Assembly: GCF_036417845.1 (NCBI RefSeq)
Contig: NC_089980.1
Span: forward strand, 129,544,516-129,608,515
Reading direction: 5' to 3'
Length of the DNA: 64,000 bases
Origin: Apteryx mantelli
Taxonomy: Eukaryota; Chordata; Aves; Apterygiformes; Apterygidae
Below the pieces are notes generated by a model. It had not been told where the DNA came from and did not search any database. It saw only the letters and a list, made by a program, of their open reading frames with translations. The translations under genes and the position numbers were made by a program. Position 1 is the stretch's first letter, and each line of letters opens with the position of its first letter. Shown piece after piece: positions 25,492-39,054 of this stretch.

Positions 25492-28400
25492 GTCTCATAT
25501 CACAGGTCCTTTTGGGGGATGAAGGATTGCAAATGAACAGCATCACCCTATTTTTTGATCAAAGAAGTCAGAGAAATGTTCTCAATATTCTTGGCTGCTC
25601 AAGGTGTGCAGTTGAGCCCTCATAATCTTTCTGAATGTGGCAGAAACTCCTTTGCTATAGAATTTCCTGCTATATAATTGAAGTGTTTGCCTCTAACAAG
25701 GAATTTACTTCCACCAGGCACCAATCTATCCTTACATGCCAGACTGGCAGCTTCCTTTGTTGTTTTGAAGAGGCTGGAAATTCTTTCAGGAATTCTTTCA
25801 GACCTGTGGGACTAAGCCTACTATTTAGCTACGTTCAATCGTATCTTTGTGGGATACTGAAGGTTCAACAATGCTGTTTCAAGAGCGCAATTCTCATTCT
25901 TCTTTTCTTCATTATTTCTAACATGCTGCCAAGTCATAATTATGACCTTCTTGTTCTGTAAACATTTGCACAGTCCTTCTCCCAAAGAACTTGTAATTTA
26001 ACACAAGTCAAGGCAAGATTAAAGGAAAAACTCACAAGCAAATCACTTGGATGGGATTGGTATACATTATGTTACGCAGTACCAACTATTTTCTGAGGTG
26101 TTTTCAGTTCCTTTTCTAAGTCAAAGTTCTTCCTGCCACCATTTCAATGGTTAAACCCACCATGTATATTCATGTCTCATATATATTCTTGTATTTTTCT
26201 TTCATTCGCCCACACAAAAGCCATTGACAGAAGTTTGTGGATACCACTAACATCACACTGAGATAGATAGCATGAATAAAACAGGTAAAAATATAACTTC
26301 TTGTAAAGGGGGCTCCAGTTGACATCTTGTCAGGAGGTTCATTCCATCCCGTCAGCACAAATTATCAGGACAGTCATGACTGACTTTACAGGCATCAAAC
26401 CTATAAACATTTCTTGCTGGCATATTACAAAACGCTTATTCTATCCAAGCCTGTGTTCTTCTTTGGCATCTCCAGTAGAACATGGCAGATTCCCAGCTGG
26501 CCAAATGAGATGCTTGCCATGATGCAGAAGCAAGTGACAGAAGTCATTTTTCAGCATTTCTCAGAGATGATGCTATGGGATTTGGGATGGAGACCAAGCA
26601 GAAACTGGCTGGGTATGTAGAAAGCAACCTAGTGGTATTAAAGTTATATCTACATGTCCATTCATATATGTTCATCCTGAAGCTCACAGGCCATTTATAA
26701 TATCAGCACCTGACGGACATCCAGCCTGATGTGAAAGCCATGCCCAGTTTTCACACATGAGGTCAATTCTGTCCCGCCTTTCCCTCCTGTGTTTAAACTC
26801 CCAGCTGGTTGCTTAGCTTGGAAGAAGAGGTGGATATATTCCTCAGTGGATAAACAGAAAGAATGCTGAGCTTTGCTGCTAGCTGTATGGTGAGACATAT
26901 CTGAAGGGTAGGGCAGCTTTCACCTTGGTCTATCTTTGGACTGTCCAAGGTTGCCCTCAGATATCACTGCTGACATCCCCTGCTTTTACAGACACTGTAG
27001 TGTAGCCCATTGACAGTCATGGGAGCTTTGCAGTATATATTAGAAAATACGCCAGATATGGGAAGGAGACATTTTGACTTCTCATATTTGAGAAATAAGA
27101 CTTATGCTGTTTCATTTTCTTGTACTCTTAGGACAAGATGAGCTCTGATGGTTTTGCTCTATCACCTCATAAGCATTAACTTATTCTCCAGAAATGTGAT
27201 AGAAAAAATTCAAAACCAACCCAGTGAGAGTGGTAAATAAGATTTTCAACCAAGCCATGGCTATTCTGATCCAAATAAGATTGGATAGATAAGCAGAGAG
27301 ATGGATAGATGATATTTTAAGAGTGACACATTCACCAGTACTCCTGGAAATACAAGAATGAATAGCATGTTATAAGTGTACTGTTAAAAATGCAGAAAGT
27401 TCTGCTCACTTCTTGACACCATATGTCTGTTTCTTGTATTAAAGGGTTCAGAAACATTGTTTATGGACATTGCATGACCATGAATGCCAAAAATAATAAT
27501 CCTATTAAATTTAGTCCAAATAGCATGTAATGAGATTCAAAATGATATGTTAAATACACATTCTAATAATGAAACTCAAATTGCTTTACAAATAGCATCG
27601 GGAGAACATTAGCCTATTTTGATTCTAATAATTACTTGCATCCTGTGTTCTAAATCTATTCAATATGCTTTTTGTAAGAACAAATATTTGTTCTACTAAT
27701 TGTTCTGCAATTCTCCTGGTTATTTTTAAAAGGCTAAAGGGCTACACAAGACCAGCAGTTGTCTGTTAGAATAAGATCTGATTGTTTTTTTACTTTAATC
27801 ATCTTACAGTATTTGAAGAAATTAGGTTCTCTAATACTTCTGTCTTTTGTCCAGATTTCAGTTGTCTGTATTTTGTATACTATCATTAAACCACTTTTCA
27901 AGTGAATCTTTGCCAGACTAAACATAATCTTTCCTTGTAGGACATTCCATCCAAACCCCATGCAACCACTGTAGGCCCTTTCTGGATTGTCCTAAGATGT
28001 GGATTCCTGCTTTTCAGGCTAGGTATGATTCCTAGTTTATATATTAATTCCTATCCATCAACTAATAAGAAGCTATCGATACTTTTTTGACTGCAAGAAA
28101 ATGTAAACTATCTATAGAGAAACCATATGGTTTAAATGTTTTAAAGTAGTGTTTTTAAATAGAGACACAAAGAATTAGGAAAGGCGCTCAGCTTTGACTT
28201 ACTTCTGGCTTTACACTGAAACAGCCAGGGATCTCGGTGGGTATTAAAAATAGACCAGAATTGTCTAAATGCCACTTTATTCATCCCTTGAAATATTTAT
28301 TCAGGTTTCTCTCCTTAAGTCTTCTACAGATGTGAAGTCGATTAGTCTTCAGTCTTTCTGCCACAATCTCAAAGACCCAGTGTGTGGCCTCCAACACATG

Positions 28401-29979
28401 GAAAGATGACCAATGTGTAAGATGCACAGGGGACTTTTCAGATCTGAAGCCAACAGACTGAAAAATAAAGTACCTGGAGTAAAAGTTTCTTCTTTCCGCT
28501 GACAGTAAAATCAGGTTCAATAAGTTAAGCATGTGAGTTAGATAACCAGACAAAAGCTAGGCAGCCTGAACCTCATTATCTTCACTTCCCATACATGATA
28601 TTAGTATTGCAGGTTTTTTTTAAGTACATTCATTTCACTTTGGCCCACACAAATTGAGCTTTCCTGAAGATCAGCATAAACGGGCATAACTTTTTAATAA
28701 CTCCATCCCTTTCTAATTTCCTTGCATGCTGCTTAAAAGAAGGTGCAGAGAAATCGTTAGATGGCAAAAATGCCTATAGCAATATCCTGGCCTTAAAAAT
28801 ATCTTATGTTTGAATGGTGGTTCCTTTTTTTCTTAGCTGAACTGTGTGTAATTCTTTTCACATATATGGAATAGTCCTTGGGTATCCAGTACAGCTGGGA
28901 TTTCTGAATACAAATACAACCTGACTGCATACCACTGAAACAGAACTCAGTTGCTTGGAGAGTCTATTGGCGAATTCCTTAAGTCTCATTAATCACTTAT
29001 GTGGTGACACTGGAGGGGGCTCTTTATTTTTTTATTTCTCATTTGTCTGCGATATTCCCTGTTTATTACTAAATCCCTTCCTTTGCTGGAATTATAATGT
29101 AGCTATTTTCCAATACAGTTGTATCCTTTCACTCCCAAGTGGAGCCACCCATGTGTGAGAGGTGGGAACCTAGAGCTTTTTGATGAATATCCTTATTGGT
29201 CACAGAGCAAAGAGACCATGACAAACCTCAGAGGTGCTTGACGGCACGGCCCACCAGGGAGATGACAATTACAAATGGTCCTTGCTCATGCTACTTGCAC
29301 AATCTGATCCCAGTTCCACTACAGCAGGATGTGTATGTTCCTCCTCTCTTCTTCTCTAAGAAATTTATCATTTCTTATCAGAAATACGCATAAATATAAT
29401 CAGGAAATTTATGAACTAACCGACTGGTCTCTCTTTGGAGCAAAGATTCTGTCATCCTATATTGATGCCTAGATTAAAATTTACGAAGATTTTTTAGGCA
29501 CTAATGCATGTTTGAGGGTTAGGACCTTCACACACTATGGTTACTAAGGTTGGAATTTCTGTAACTGCTACGACCAGTGATGTTTAACATGTGTATGTCT
29601 TGACGATGTGCACTCTTTCTGATTGCCCTAAATGCTCTTGATTTTCAAGTATCAACTGTTGCTCTGAACCTTTTAAACCCTGCCTATAGGAAACTTTGCC
29701 CTCTTTACCGAGCTGCTGCGCTGACATCCTGGCATGTAATAAGTGATAAGAAACTGATTGTCAGTAGTTAAATATATGCTTCAAGATATTTAGATTACAG
29801 ACTACTAAGAAATGGATTCGCCTAATTGTGTGCATGTAGAGAACCCAGTACGCTCGCACTATTTCAGAAAAAGTGTGGCTTCTTATGCCACTGTAGCGAT
29901 CTGAATGTGATTGTGAGTAAAAGGAAATGTGATGACATGAACATCCCAAGGTGACATGATTATCTCATGGGATCCAGCT

Positions 29980-30380
29980 ATCAGGAGCTTGAACTCATCT
30001 TCTTTCCCTCTTCAACTTTCCCCTCACCAAGTCCCTCTCCTGCTATGCCATAAAGAGGCTGATAATGGTAATTTAAGGCTGAAACCTTATCTTTAAACGG
30101 TTCTCGGCTGGATTCCTCCCTCGCTCTGTGCAGTGCTGCAGCACGGCCGCATTCTCGGGAGTGCAGGCATTCCAGGCAGGTTTTACTCAAAGGTGACATA
30201 CGAGGCATGTGGAATGGACCCGCTGAAGGATTTTACCGCGTATTTGTACTGCGGTTGTTGACGCTGCTCCAGAATTCTGCAGGGTGTGCATATTGGCACT
30301 GCGCATTTAAAATACTGATAATCCATTTGATTAGATGAGCAGGGGACAAATTTTGACACGCACATGAAAATACCTCATTC
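29980..30380. promoter_or_regulatory. CpG-enriched patch, candidate regulatory element
   Basis: About 16 CpG in 400 bp, with GATA-like (TGATAATGG, CTGATAATCC) and TAATCC words. It is unlike its AT-rich flanks and has no gene structure. Function is inferred only. Confidence 0.3.
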
Positions 30381-31614
30381 ATTTGGGGGGTCTCTGACTT
30401 GCCCAGAGATGTGAGGGCTGAACTTGAAAACATCATATCTATTGGAAGGACCTTAAGGTTCCTTTGCTAAGCACATAGCAAATATTCCCTAATTGGAAAA
30501 ATACCTCTTTCAGAAGAAAAACTGTGGGAAGGGTGTAGGTATCAAGTCAAAGTTGCAGATAGACAAAAATATATCCCATCTTGGAAAAAAGAAGGACTAC
30601 ACAAAAGGTTAAGCTCTGTTTTAAAACATGCACTGACATATATACAGCATATGCAGTGCCTGAGTATAAAATGTATACATATATAGTACTTGACATAAAA
30701 TCAACAGCACTAATAAATTTATAATGGAATTCATGGAGATTGGCACTTTTTTCCTCATTCCAGACGATGCTTAGATGGTGTTTCTCTTCTTCATTTGATG
30801 TAGCTAATTCCCTGTTAGGTTTCTTGGTAGGAATTTGGCATAAAAGAGTGTCACTGCTGAGATTCCTACTAATTATCATGTTAAGTAACTTGACTCTAAG
30901 AGCTAGCATAGGTGTTAACAAAAAATTGCTTCCAGAACATAAATGTGTGTTGCCAGCAGAATTTAACCTCAGGCTGTAATAGTAACGCTGAGACACGATG
31001 AGGTTGAAGTGGATTTCTGCCAGATTTTCCTGAGCAGATTCTGCAGGTGTTTCCCTTAAAAGGAAGAGTTGCTAATAGATGATGGCAATTTTTTTGCTCC
31101 AAAAGATAGCATGGACAAGTAGACTTTTGGCATGAGTTTTTGACCAGGAAAGAATTTGTGATCTCCCCAATGCTATTTAAATACATTCTTATAGGAAGCA
31201 TAAGGAAGTATATATTAAAATATAGCATGTGTCAAAAACCCTGTATCTGATAAATGAAAAATATTGGTGGCTATTCCCATAATGCTTTTTGAATTAAAAA
31301 CATGGGGAGAAATCAAGAAAATGGAAAAAAAGAAATACTTTGAAATGAAAATACTTGAAATATAGAAGTTTTCATTTTTTTAATCAGCTCTACTTGGCAA
31401 TTTCAAGATTTTGCTAAAACTTAACCTGCTGACTCTGCAGCCTTAGAGGGGAGATTATTTTTCATTGCCTTAGTATCAGTATCCCAAGTATCAGTCCAAA
31501 TAGCTAAAGATCAGTCCCACTGTGTCGTTAGTTACAGCATTTTCATTTGCAAAGACATCAGCTGGAGTCACACCTTGGTATACTGGGACAGAATTATATC
31601 CTGTAGGGTGGCTT

Positions 31615-31787
31615 CTCCTCTCACTTGTAATGGTATAAATCAGTTGAAGTTAATGGAGTTATGTGAGTTTGAAATGGGAGTAAATGAGGGAAAGAAGGGT
31701 CTTTTGTCTGTAAAAGCTGCTAGATGTTATGTGCACTCACTTAAGTCAGGACTAATTCCACTGTCATTAATGGTGTTATACTAGTGG
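31615..31787. repeat. Two adjacent hairpin-type repeat units
   Basis: The first unit (to about 31,690) has TATAAATCAGTTGAAGTTAA and TGGAGTTATGTGAG; the second (from about 31,731) has CTCACTTAAGTCAGGACTAA, TTCCACTGTCATTAATGG and TGTTATACTAGTGG. Both show the GTAAATCAGG...CCATTGA...TCAATGGAGTTA pattern, diverged. Confidence 0.45.
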
Positions 31788-32200
31788 AAGTGCCAAGTGA
31801 TGTCTATGGATCAGAAAGTATCTAGCTTCTGTTCAACTGCTGGCATTTCATTTGCAATGGCTGACCTCCATGTGTCAGATGTGGAGTGGATTGCTATGTT
31901 GTACAGAGGCACAGATTTATTTCTATAGGAACATGGCTGTGAAGTGGCTGGCCAATCTATTTAGTTCTGGGCTGACTCAGACTCCGAGTGAATAAAGAAA
32001 TATCTGCTGTGATAATCACTGTCCTTTCCCCTCATCTCCCAAAGAAGATTTTGGATTGACTGTAGTATTTCAGACCTGTGCAGGAATACACAGGAAGAAG
32101 TCTAGTTGGGTAAAGGATAGAGGATATTAAGTCAAAAAAAATTGAAAATAAATACTGGCAGGTGGGGACTGTGCTGTTCTGGCATAAATCCTGACAAAGT

Positions 32201-32236
32201 ATGTGTGTATATGTGTATGTGTATGTGTATGTATAC
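32201..32236. repeat. ATGTGT microsatellite
   Basis: Imperfect GTATGT/ATGTGT units. Confidence 0.9.
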
Positions 32237-32399
32237 GTTTAGGTTAGGTATTTCATCCTTTGGCCAGAATTTACCCATCAGCAATCAAGGCACAGGTTAT
32301 CCTATGGGAAACCTGACTAAATCACAGACACAAGCCCCAAGGAATAGTGAATCAAAATGTACAGCAATTCAATCACAAAGGGGAAATTAAACAGGTAAG

Positions 32400-32740
32400 T
32401 TTATTGGAGAAAAAGAAAAAAGTGAGAGAGAAGGGAAACATTATCACATAGGAACAAGCAGCCTTCTCCCTTCATCCAAAGTACATAATCCACAACTGAA
32501 GTCCTTTCTTTAGATAGAAGGGATTATTAACGGAGCTGATCTTCTCCCCCAGCCCCTTCCCACCATCATACCCGCAGCCTGTTGTCGCTGTCGGGCCTCT
32601 CTCCCAGCCCCAGGCAAGGGAGCTCCTCCTGGGGCCACCACTCCCTCTGCTCTGGTGGGCGGCCCTGGGTGCTGCCAACCACGTCCTCCTCGCTGGGCTT
32701 CTGTGCCAGCCTCCCTTCCCTCCATCTGTAATAGCATATT
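32400..32740 (-). other. GC-rich island followed by an AATAAA on the minus strand
   Basis: About 32,545-32,715 is clearly GC-rich (runs of CCC, GGGC and several CpG) in AT-rich surroundings. Read on the minus strand, about 150 bp further there is CTCCAATAAACTTACC (AATAAA at 32400-32405). The make-up could be an old LTR or the last exon of a retrocopy or non-coding RNA. The overlapping minus-strand open frames (68 and 75 codons, Gly/Arg/Pro-rich) look like products of base composition. Confidence 0.4.
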
Positions 32741-33879
32741 CTCCCCTACTGCATCATGTTCAATTCTTGCTCCTGCCTATCAAAAAAGATATGGTAGAAA
32801 CTAAAGGGGTTTCAGAAATGGGTAATGAATATTTAAAGTAAGATATCAGAGTGGAAGAGCCTGAAAAGTCTGAAAATTTGTAATTTTGGGGATTAAAAAA
32901 ATCGCATGATATTATACTGCTATGCAAAATACTGAACAATAAGTGAAAGAAAGGCATGGGTACCTTTTAACGCTGGCAGTATAAGACCTACTGTATCTTC
33001 AATGAGGGAAGGAAATATTTAGAAGATTATTTACACAGCTCATAATTAACATGTGAAACTCATTGCTCTAAGAGACAAAAAGCCATTGAACTTTAACGGA
33101 AAAAAGTGAAAATTTCTCTGAACTCTGTCAGTATGTTCTGGGGAAAACTCCTTCTGGAATATGAATCTCATTGTTAGTGGGACCATACAGGATAACACAA
33201 TTTATCAGGCATAAGCTTAAAGAAATCATTTTACCTCTCAGATTAACTCGGGGCATGGATTTGCAGCATGCCCATTACTCTATTAGGGGGTTACAGAGAG
33301 AGGGTTAGGGGCCTGCTCTTCAGCGATTTGAGCCTCTGACCAAGCATGCTGGGGTGAAAGAGGCCCCTGTAGCATCTGCTGTAAGAAGTGGGAGGCTGTC
33401 TGGCCCTTCACCACCCCCTTCTCCAAGCTGCCTCACAAGATGAGGCTCACCACCCAGGCCACATACATTTTAGCACAGTTAATTTGCCCAGACTTCACCC
33501 CCTCACACACACAGTCCCTGGCATAGCTGGTTTTTCTTACAACACAAGTATTGTCCAAAATGCACCCAATTTCACTCTCAGAAACCTGCCCAAATTTCAC
33601 TTCCACCCTTACCCCTTTCTCTCCCCTAGACGCCTATGCAGCTCTCCTTTCTGCCTTTTCGCAAAGCTGAAATCAAGCCCAGTCTCTTCTTATATCTCAT
33701 GGAATGGGAGGTGAGTAAATAGCAGTCTTGGAAGGGGAAAGCAAGTCCTTGAATTTTTAATTCCTTCCTTTTTCTCTTTGCATGAAATTAGATCAGTCAA
33801 TATCTCAACAAATAAGTGATTTGTTGAAATTAACTCAAAGGATAAGTCCTGTGAACAAGTCACAAATCAGATGATTGGA

Positions 33880-33929
33880 TTCTTTTTTTTCCTTCGCTTT
33901 TCTTTCATTCTTTCTTTTTTTCTTTCTAA
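33880..33929. repeat. Pyrimidine tract
   Basis: Almost pure T/C on the plus strand, built of irregular TTTC and TTTTC units. Confidence 0.85.
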
Positions 33930-36430
33930 TGGTGAGTCCAAGCAGCAGAGTATTGCCAATGTGCTTATGAAAAAAATGACAGACAATCCATTTGCAGAGA
34001 AAAAAAACAAACTAATAATTAAGTCTCCAATCCAGGAGAAGTACATCAGCTTTCACCTGGCATCAGAATGACCTAATCTAATCAGATTGAAAAGCAGGAG
34101 AGTCTTGCTGGCTGGAAATGAACATGCAGAATTTCAGGAGTGGTCAAACATGAGATTTAAGATACATTTGGTAAAAGTCTTCCATCCTGCCCGGGCCTTG
34201 GGAAACTGGGAATTTATTCCTGGCCCTACCTTTGGCCTGTTCTGTAGGTCAGGTTGGCACATCTATATGGTGCTGTTTCTTCCACTGCAAAAATTCATGA
34301 CACACAGACTACTCTGAGATCTGACCTCGGTAGATGAAACATGCTGCAACAGAGGTAACGGAGGCAGGGTTTGTAAAGAGCTAATACTTTTTATTAATCC
34401 CAGAGAAACAGTTGAAAAAATGTCAAGCTTCTGAGCTCCCCAAATCTTCTGCAGTTCACTGTTGGTTGTCATTTGGAATGGCATGCTTGAACTCATTAGG
34501 TTACATACTCTTCATAGTGTTCTTCATGACAGAGCCAGACAACTCAAAGTTGTCAAATTCAGTTGCTGAAGGTTTCGTCAAAACAAGCATTTAGTACTTT
34601 GCTTCAATAACTCAAGCATGGAGAGGCAAAGCCATAGGGTGATATTTGAGAGCAGGATGAGTGGCTAAGGCTGATAGCTGCGTGACCCATGTGAACCTGG
34701 AAGTTGTCCTGACTGAAGTTAAATCCCACTCCATGTCCACCCAACCACCCACTTCGCCGCAGGCAGCCGTGGCAGACACAGCAGACACCTGCATCCACTC
34801 AAGTCAAGTTGTTGTTAATGAAAAAAACAGAATGTAGTTCAAAACCTGCTGAAATCAGTCAGGGGGAGTCCCATATATTTGCATGATATAAGATCTGGAA
34901 TAGAGAAAAGGTCTGCTTTGAGAAATGTCATTACTGCATGAATGCATCCTAGAGTGAACGAGCTTGGGAAAAACAGTCTCATAGCCGTGAAGTCTGAGTG
35001 GGATCTTCCTCTTCACACCCCCAGCTATTCCCTCACCCTGTTTATGTACCGTAACACACAATTGGAATCTGTGCTGAAAGCTCAGAAATATTGTGAGAAA
35101 CGTTATTCTTGGAACTGCACATGTGTGTTGAGGGATGAGAGGGAACATGTGCCAGTGTGGAGTGGTTAAGGGGGCTTCAACCACATTTAGATTGAGGCCA
35201 GATTTGGGCTCAGCCCTGCAACTTGGATGTGTATTTGCTTCCTGTTTTCCAAAGCTGTAAGCTAAAGCTGAGGACACCTGACCGAGAAAAGGGAAAGTGG
35301 GCTTACCATGACAATCTATGTGGGCTGTGAGTGAAGCAGTTTAAAAATGATGATGCTTTATGAGGAAAAATATACTTTGAATAATTCCCAATATTTGCTA
35401 TACATGCAATCACAGTTTCACAGCATTTTGAAGAGTCCTACTATAGGATCTGCAGAGCAAAGGAAGGCTTGGGGCTTTTGTCTACTACCAGTTTTCATCA
35501 TCTGAAATCATGCAGTAAATATTCATATGTGGCAAAGCCAAGGCATAAACTCTACTGATCCTTCAGTAAAACCTTTCCACATCATCTGGCATGTACCCAT
35601 TTCACTGAAAAACTGCTTTAGGCATATGTTAAGGAGGAGATTTAAAAATTTTGCTTATAAAACTAGCATGCCTTTTCTTTATACAAATTCTGAGAAAGAG
35701 AAAAAGAGTAACTAGCAAGTAGAGCTGTAAATCCTTTTCCCTGTTTTTGAATTCAAATTTTAGTTTTAATAATGAGGCACTTTTTCTAATTTCTTTCCTC
35801 AGAATACAAAAGAAATCCTATAAAAGTAAGATGATTTTTTCATCAGAAAATGAAAAACAAGGATAAAAGTTTTAATAATATTATTCATAATTGACTTTAT
35901 TTTTAAAAAGGTAAAACAAATGTCTTTAAAAAGCCCAGAAGGCTTTTTGAACAATTTCATTTTTAAATGGAAAATATTTTTCATGTGGAAATGTGGGTCA
36001 ACTCTAATAATGCAATTTTTGAAAAGTACCTTTTAGCAAAAGCAGAGCCAATAGAGATAATAAAGCAATCACTAATATTCCAGGCAGCTCCATGGCTTGC
36101 ACTAAGGTGGCATAGGAAAGCCGACTGTTAAAATTCAATTGATATTCTAGAACTATTCCTGTGTCTAATCTCCAAGTGCTGTAGAAAAGTAGAGCTTTGT
36201 TATTGTTAAGACACATTTGGCTGGAATTGAATCAAGCTAGGTACCTGCAGGAATTAAAAAACAAATCTCTTGAGCTCTGCTGAAATAATTTTTCTCCATT
36301 TTCCTCCACAAAAGAAAGGACAAAATAGTGTGGAGTTGAGAATTTTAGACAAGCACAAGTTCAGTGAAAAGATACTTTTCAGCTATATGAACCAGCTTGT
36401 TGCCAATTTCCATCAAAATAATTCCTCAGG

Positions 36431-36500
36431 TTAAATCCTGGTCCTATTGAAGTCATTGTCCAAATGCTCATTGGCTGTGAGGGGAGACCAGGATTTGTCC
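36431..36500. repeat. Hairpin-type dispersed repeat
   Basis: Perfect 11-bp arms AAATCCTGGTC (36433-36443) and GACCAGGATTT (36486-36496) flank an inner part with CCTATTGAAGTCATTG. It has the general form of short sauropsid hairpin repeats with a CCATTGAAGTCAATGG core. Confidence 0.65.
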
Positions 36501-38795
36501 TGTTCAATTCATTAGTGATGGTATGAACCCCAAGTAGTATTACGCTTCCCTTAAAGAAAGAGAAGCTCCTACTTACTGTTTATATACTAACGTTATTTCT
36601 CACACGTTTATTGTGTTACTCTCCTTAATTTGGTGCCATGCTGGGTCCCTGTGGGATGCCACTCAAACATTATGTCAATGATCTCAAAATTGAACTCCAG
36701 TGCTTTATTTTACAAATGGCTTCTAGCAGATGTGTGGCACACTTTATTAACTTAAGTACCCATTAGTTGAAAATTTCATTAGTTTGGGGGAAAGGGATCA
36801 GTTTCGTCAATAGATCTGGTATGGGTGGACCCTTTGTGTCAACCTGACCCATATCAAAATGGATTATTGTTGTAAGTGAGACAAGTGACCTAATGTTCTG
36901 CCTATTATGCACACATGATCTATAACCTTTTAAAATACTAGTGTGGGAAAAGAGCACACTTCACTGCATCCCCAAACCATGGATTCTTAACAGGTGGCAG
37001 TCTCTCTCTTAGCAACATTTGTTACAGGCTGTCTGTGTGAGTGTATGAATTATCGGGGGGTACAGTTTCCAACCAGGTAACCAGGGGAAAGTCAGGATTG
37101 AGAATGAAACCAGAATAATGAACAGCCTAACAGACATTTTAATGAGCGCAGAACAGTGCTGGTGGAGCTGTGTCTGTAGTGCCATCATCTGACTGACTGA
37201 CGCATTTCGGCCGAGATGTTTTACATGCTGGCTGGATCTTTTGCACTAGTAAAGCCACAGAGGTAAAGCTGGATATAGTTATAGCAGTAACATATGGTAC
37301 ATTTTATTCCACAGTTTTAATGTTTCGATGCTGCTCACTCCCTGAATGACGGCAGCAGTAGTTTCCAACACATTAATTTGACCTTGTTTTGGAAACCATT
37401 TTAGGGCCAACATGAAGGCTCCATGCAAAAATATTTGGTGGGACCACCCACTAAAAGGTGCAGTATATAACTTGCCCTTTGGTTAGTTTGTCCAACAGCT
37501 CTCACACCTGCCCTAAACTCCTTGACCTTTTGAAGAGGGAAAAGTAAATCTGTCTGGAAGTGATGAATCATTTTACACAGTAAAGGACAGTCCTCATTAT
37601 CAGGTTATTACTTCATGTTTCTCTTCACCTTGTATTCAACACTATAATGCTGGGATGTGAGCAATAATATTGTAGTAACGTGGCAGCTTGTTTCTGGAGA
37701 GAAACTTATGGCAAGTGCGGACTCTTCAGAAAGCTACAATGAGCCCCGATGCATCCTGCAGCCTACTGAGTGCTCCGCGACTACGCAGCAGTACAGGCAG
37801 CAATCCTCTGTTCATTGCGTGCTGCATGCACAGTGGGGATGAGCACACAAAACAAATCTCAGGTAGTCTGGTAAGGAGAGAGGTAGAAAATGTCGCTGAA
37901 ACTACAGAGGGAAAAGGCTAATGTTCCAGATTGCAAGAGCTGTAGGGCACTGGTGCCTAAAGCTCTTGTTCTGGTGGCTCCACTGACTCCTCTGGAAGTA
38001 CTTGGAGATGATCCACGTCCCTCCCTCTGTCATCATGCAGCTAGGGATATATGCACATGTGCAATGAAGCCGAAGTTGATCTGAGTTTGTGCAGTTAACC
38101 CAAGCTAATGGGGATGTATTGCCCTTTAGGTATATGAACTGTAAAGCACATGCACCTTCCTATCAGGTAAACCTCCGGCAGTGTCTAGGAAAACTCTGAA
38201 AACAGGATGTTGTTGCAAGGAAAATCCAGGCAGCTCCTCTCCCCTGAGCTCTTTAAGTTATGTGGATGGGAAGCAGGGTGCAGACAGGATGAAATGCTCT
38301 GGCTGGGGTAGCCTGCTTCAGTTGCCGTCTTTATGGGGGCTTGTTAGCCCTTCGACTGCCATGTGTTGGATACCAGCATTCCAGTGATGTGCTATGAGGT
38401 ATGAGACAGCCAGGAAGGTACCAGGTGGGAGTGGACGGATAGTGCCAGAGCCATTGACCTGGTTAGCAGCCAATTCCTTGCAAAAATGTCTGGGGAGCAC
38501 TAAGGAAAAAGGGTGGCTGGGGACAGCCCATGGGCAGGACTGGCCAAATAGGATGGACATGGCCTAAAGTCATAGCTCAGACATTACTGGAATATAGTCT
38601 CTCTAACACAAAAGTAAAAATCAAATAAAGTCAAAAAACAAGTAACCACACTAGCAGGAATGCTCCCTAGAAGATAAAATTGGCTTTTGACAACTGGAAA
38701 TCCGTTAGCAAGACAGCACTGTTTGAATTGGCTGCTGTTCACAGTATGGCAAGCCTGCAGGGTTTTGGTACAATCACTAATCATGTGGTTTTCCC

Positions 38796-39054
38796 GGTTA
38801 TGTCTATACTGGCAAATAAAATGGAGCCAGAGAAAAAACGCAGGCACTGGGACTCAATTGTCTCTAACATTACATTTTTAGAATATTCTATGGCATGTTT
38901 TTGGCCTCCGTCAATGAGCACTCTCCCAAACAATTTCTGGGTACAGTTCTAAATTTAATGTAGACCAAGAACCATTCCCAATAAGCAGTTTAGGGCTGTG
39001 ATTATCTTATTTCAGAGTTCAAGAGAGTCTGATACCATTAGTGCAGACAGATGG
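38796..39054. mobile_element. Second, decayed copy of the inverted-repeat element
   Basis: It is collinear with the element at 42.13-42.44 kb. Shared words in order are TCTATACTGGCAAAT (vs TCTATCCTAGTAAAT), CACTGGGACTCAATTGTCT (vs CACTGGAACTTATTTGTCT), TCTCCCAAACAATT (identical, 38922-38935 and 42254-42267) and ACCATTCCCAATAAGCA (vs ATCATTGCCAGTAGGCA). The right inverted end survives only as a weak match near 39,033-39,054. Confidence 0.62.

Larger units (their letters stand above)
22001..32000. other. Intergenic, no gene found
   Basis: This is AT-rich non-coding DNA with an AAAAT microsatellite, short tandem duplications at 24.16 and 25.45 kb, a motif-dense stretch at 23.38-23.58 kb, a CpG-enriched patch at 29.98-30.38 kb and hairpin-type repeat copies at 27.0 and 31.6-31.8 kb. 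The longest spacer open frame (149 codons, minus, 30,547-30,996) has no recognisable similarity. Confidence 0.7.

Noticed and set aside
30547-30996. 149-codon open frame on the minus strand, the longest in the spacer
   Set aside because: No recognisable domain, skewed towards AT-rich codons, overlapped by other open frames on both strands, and no splice or promoter context. A frame of this length is expected by chance in 54 kb.
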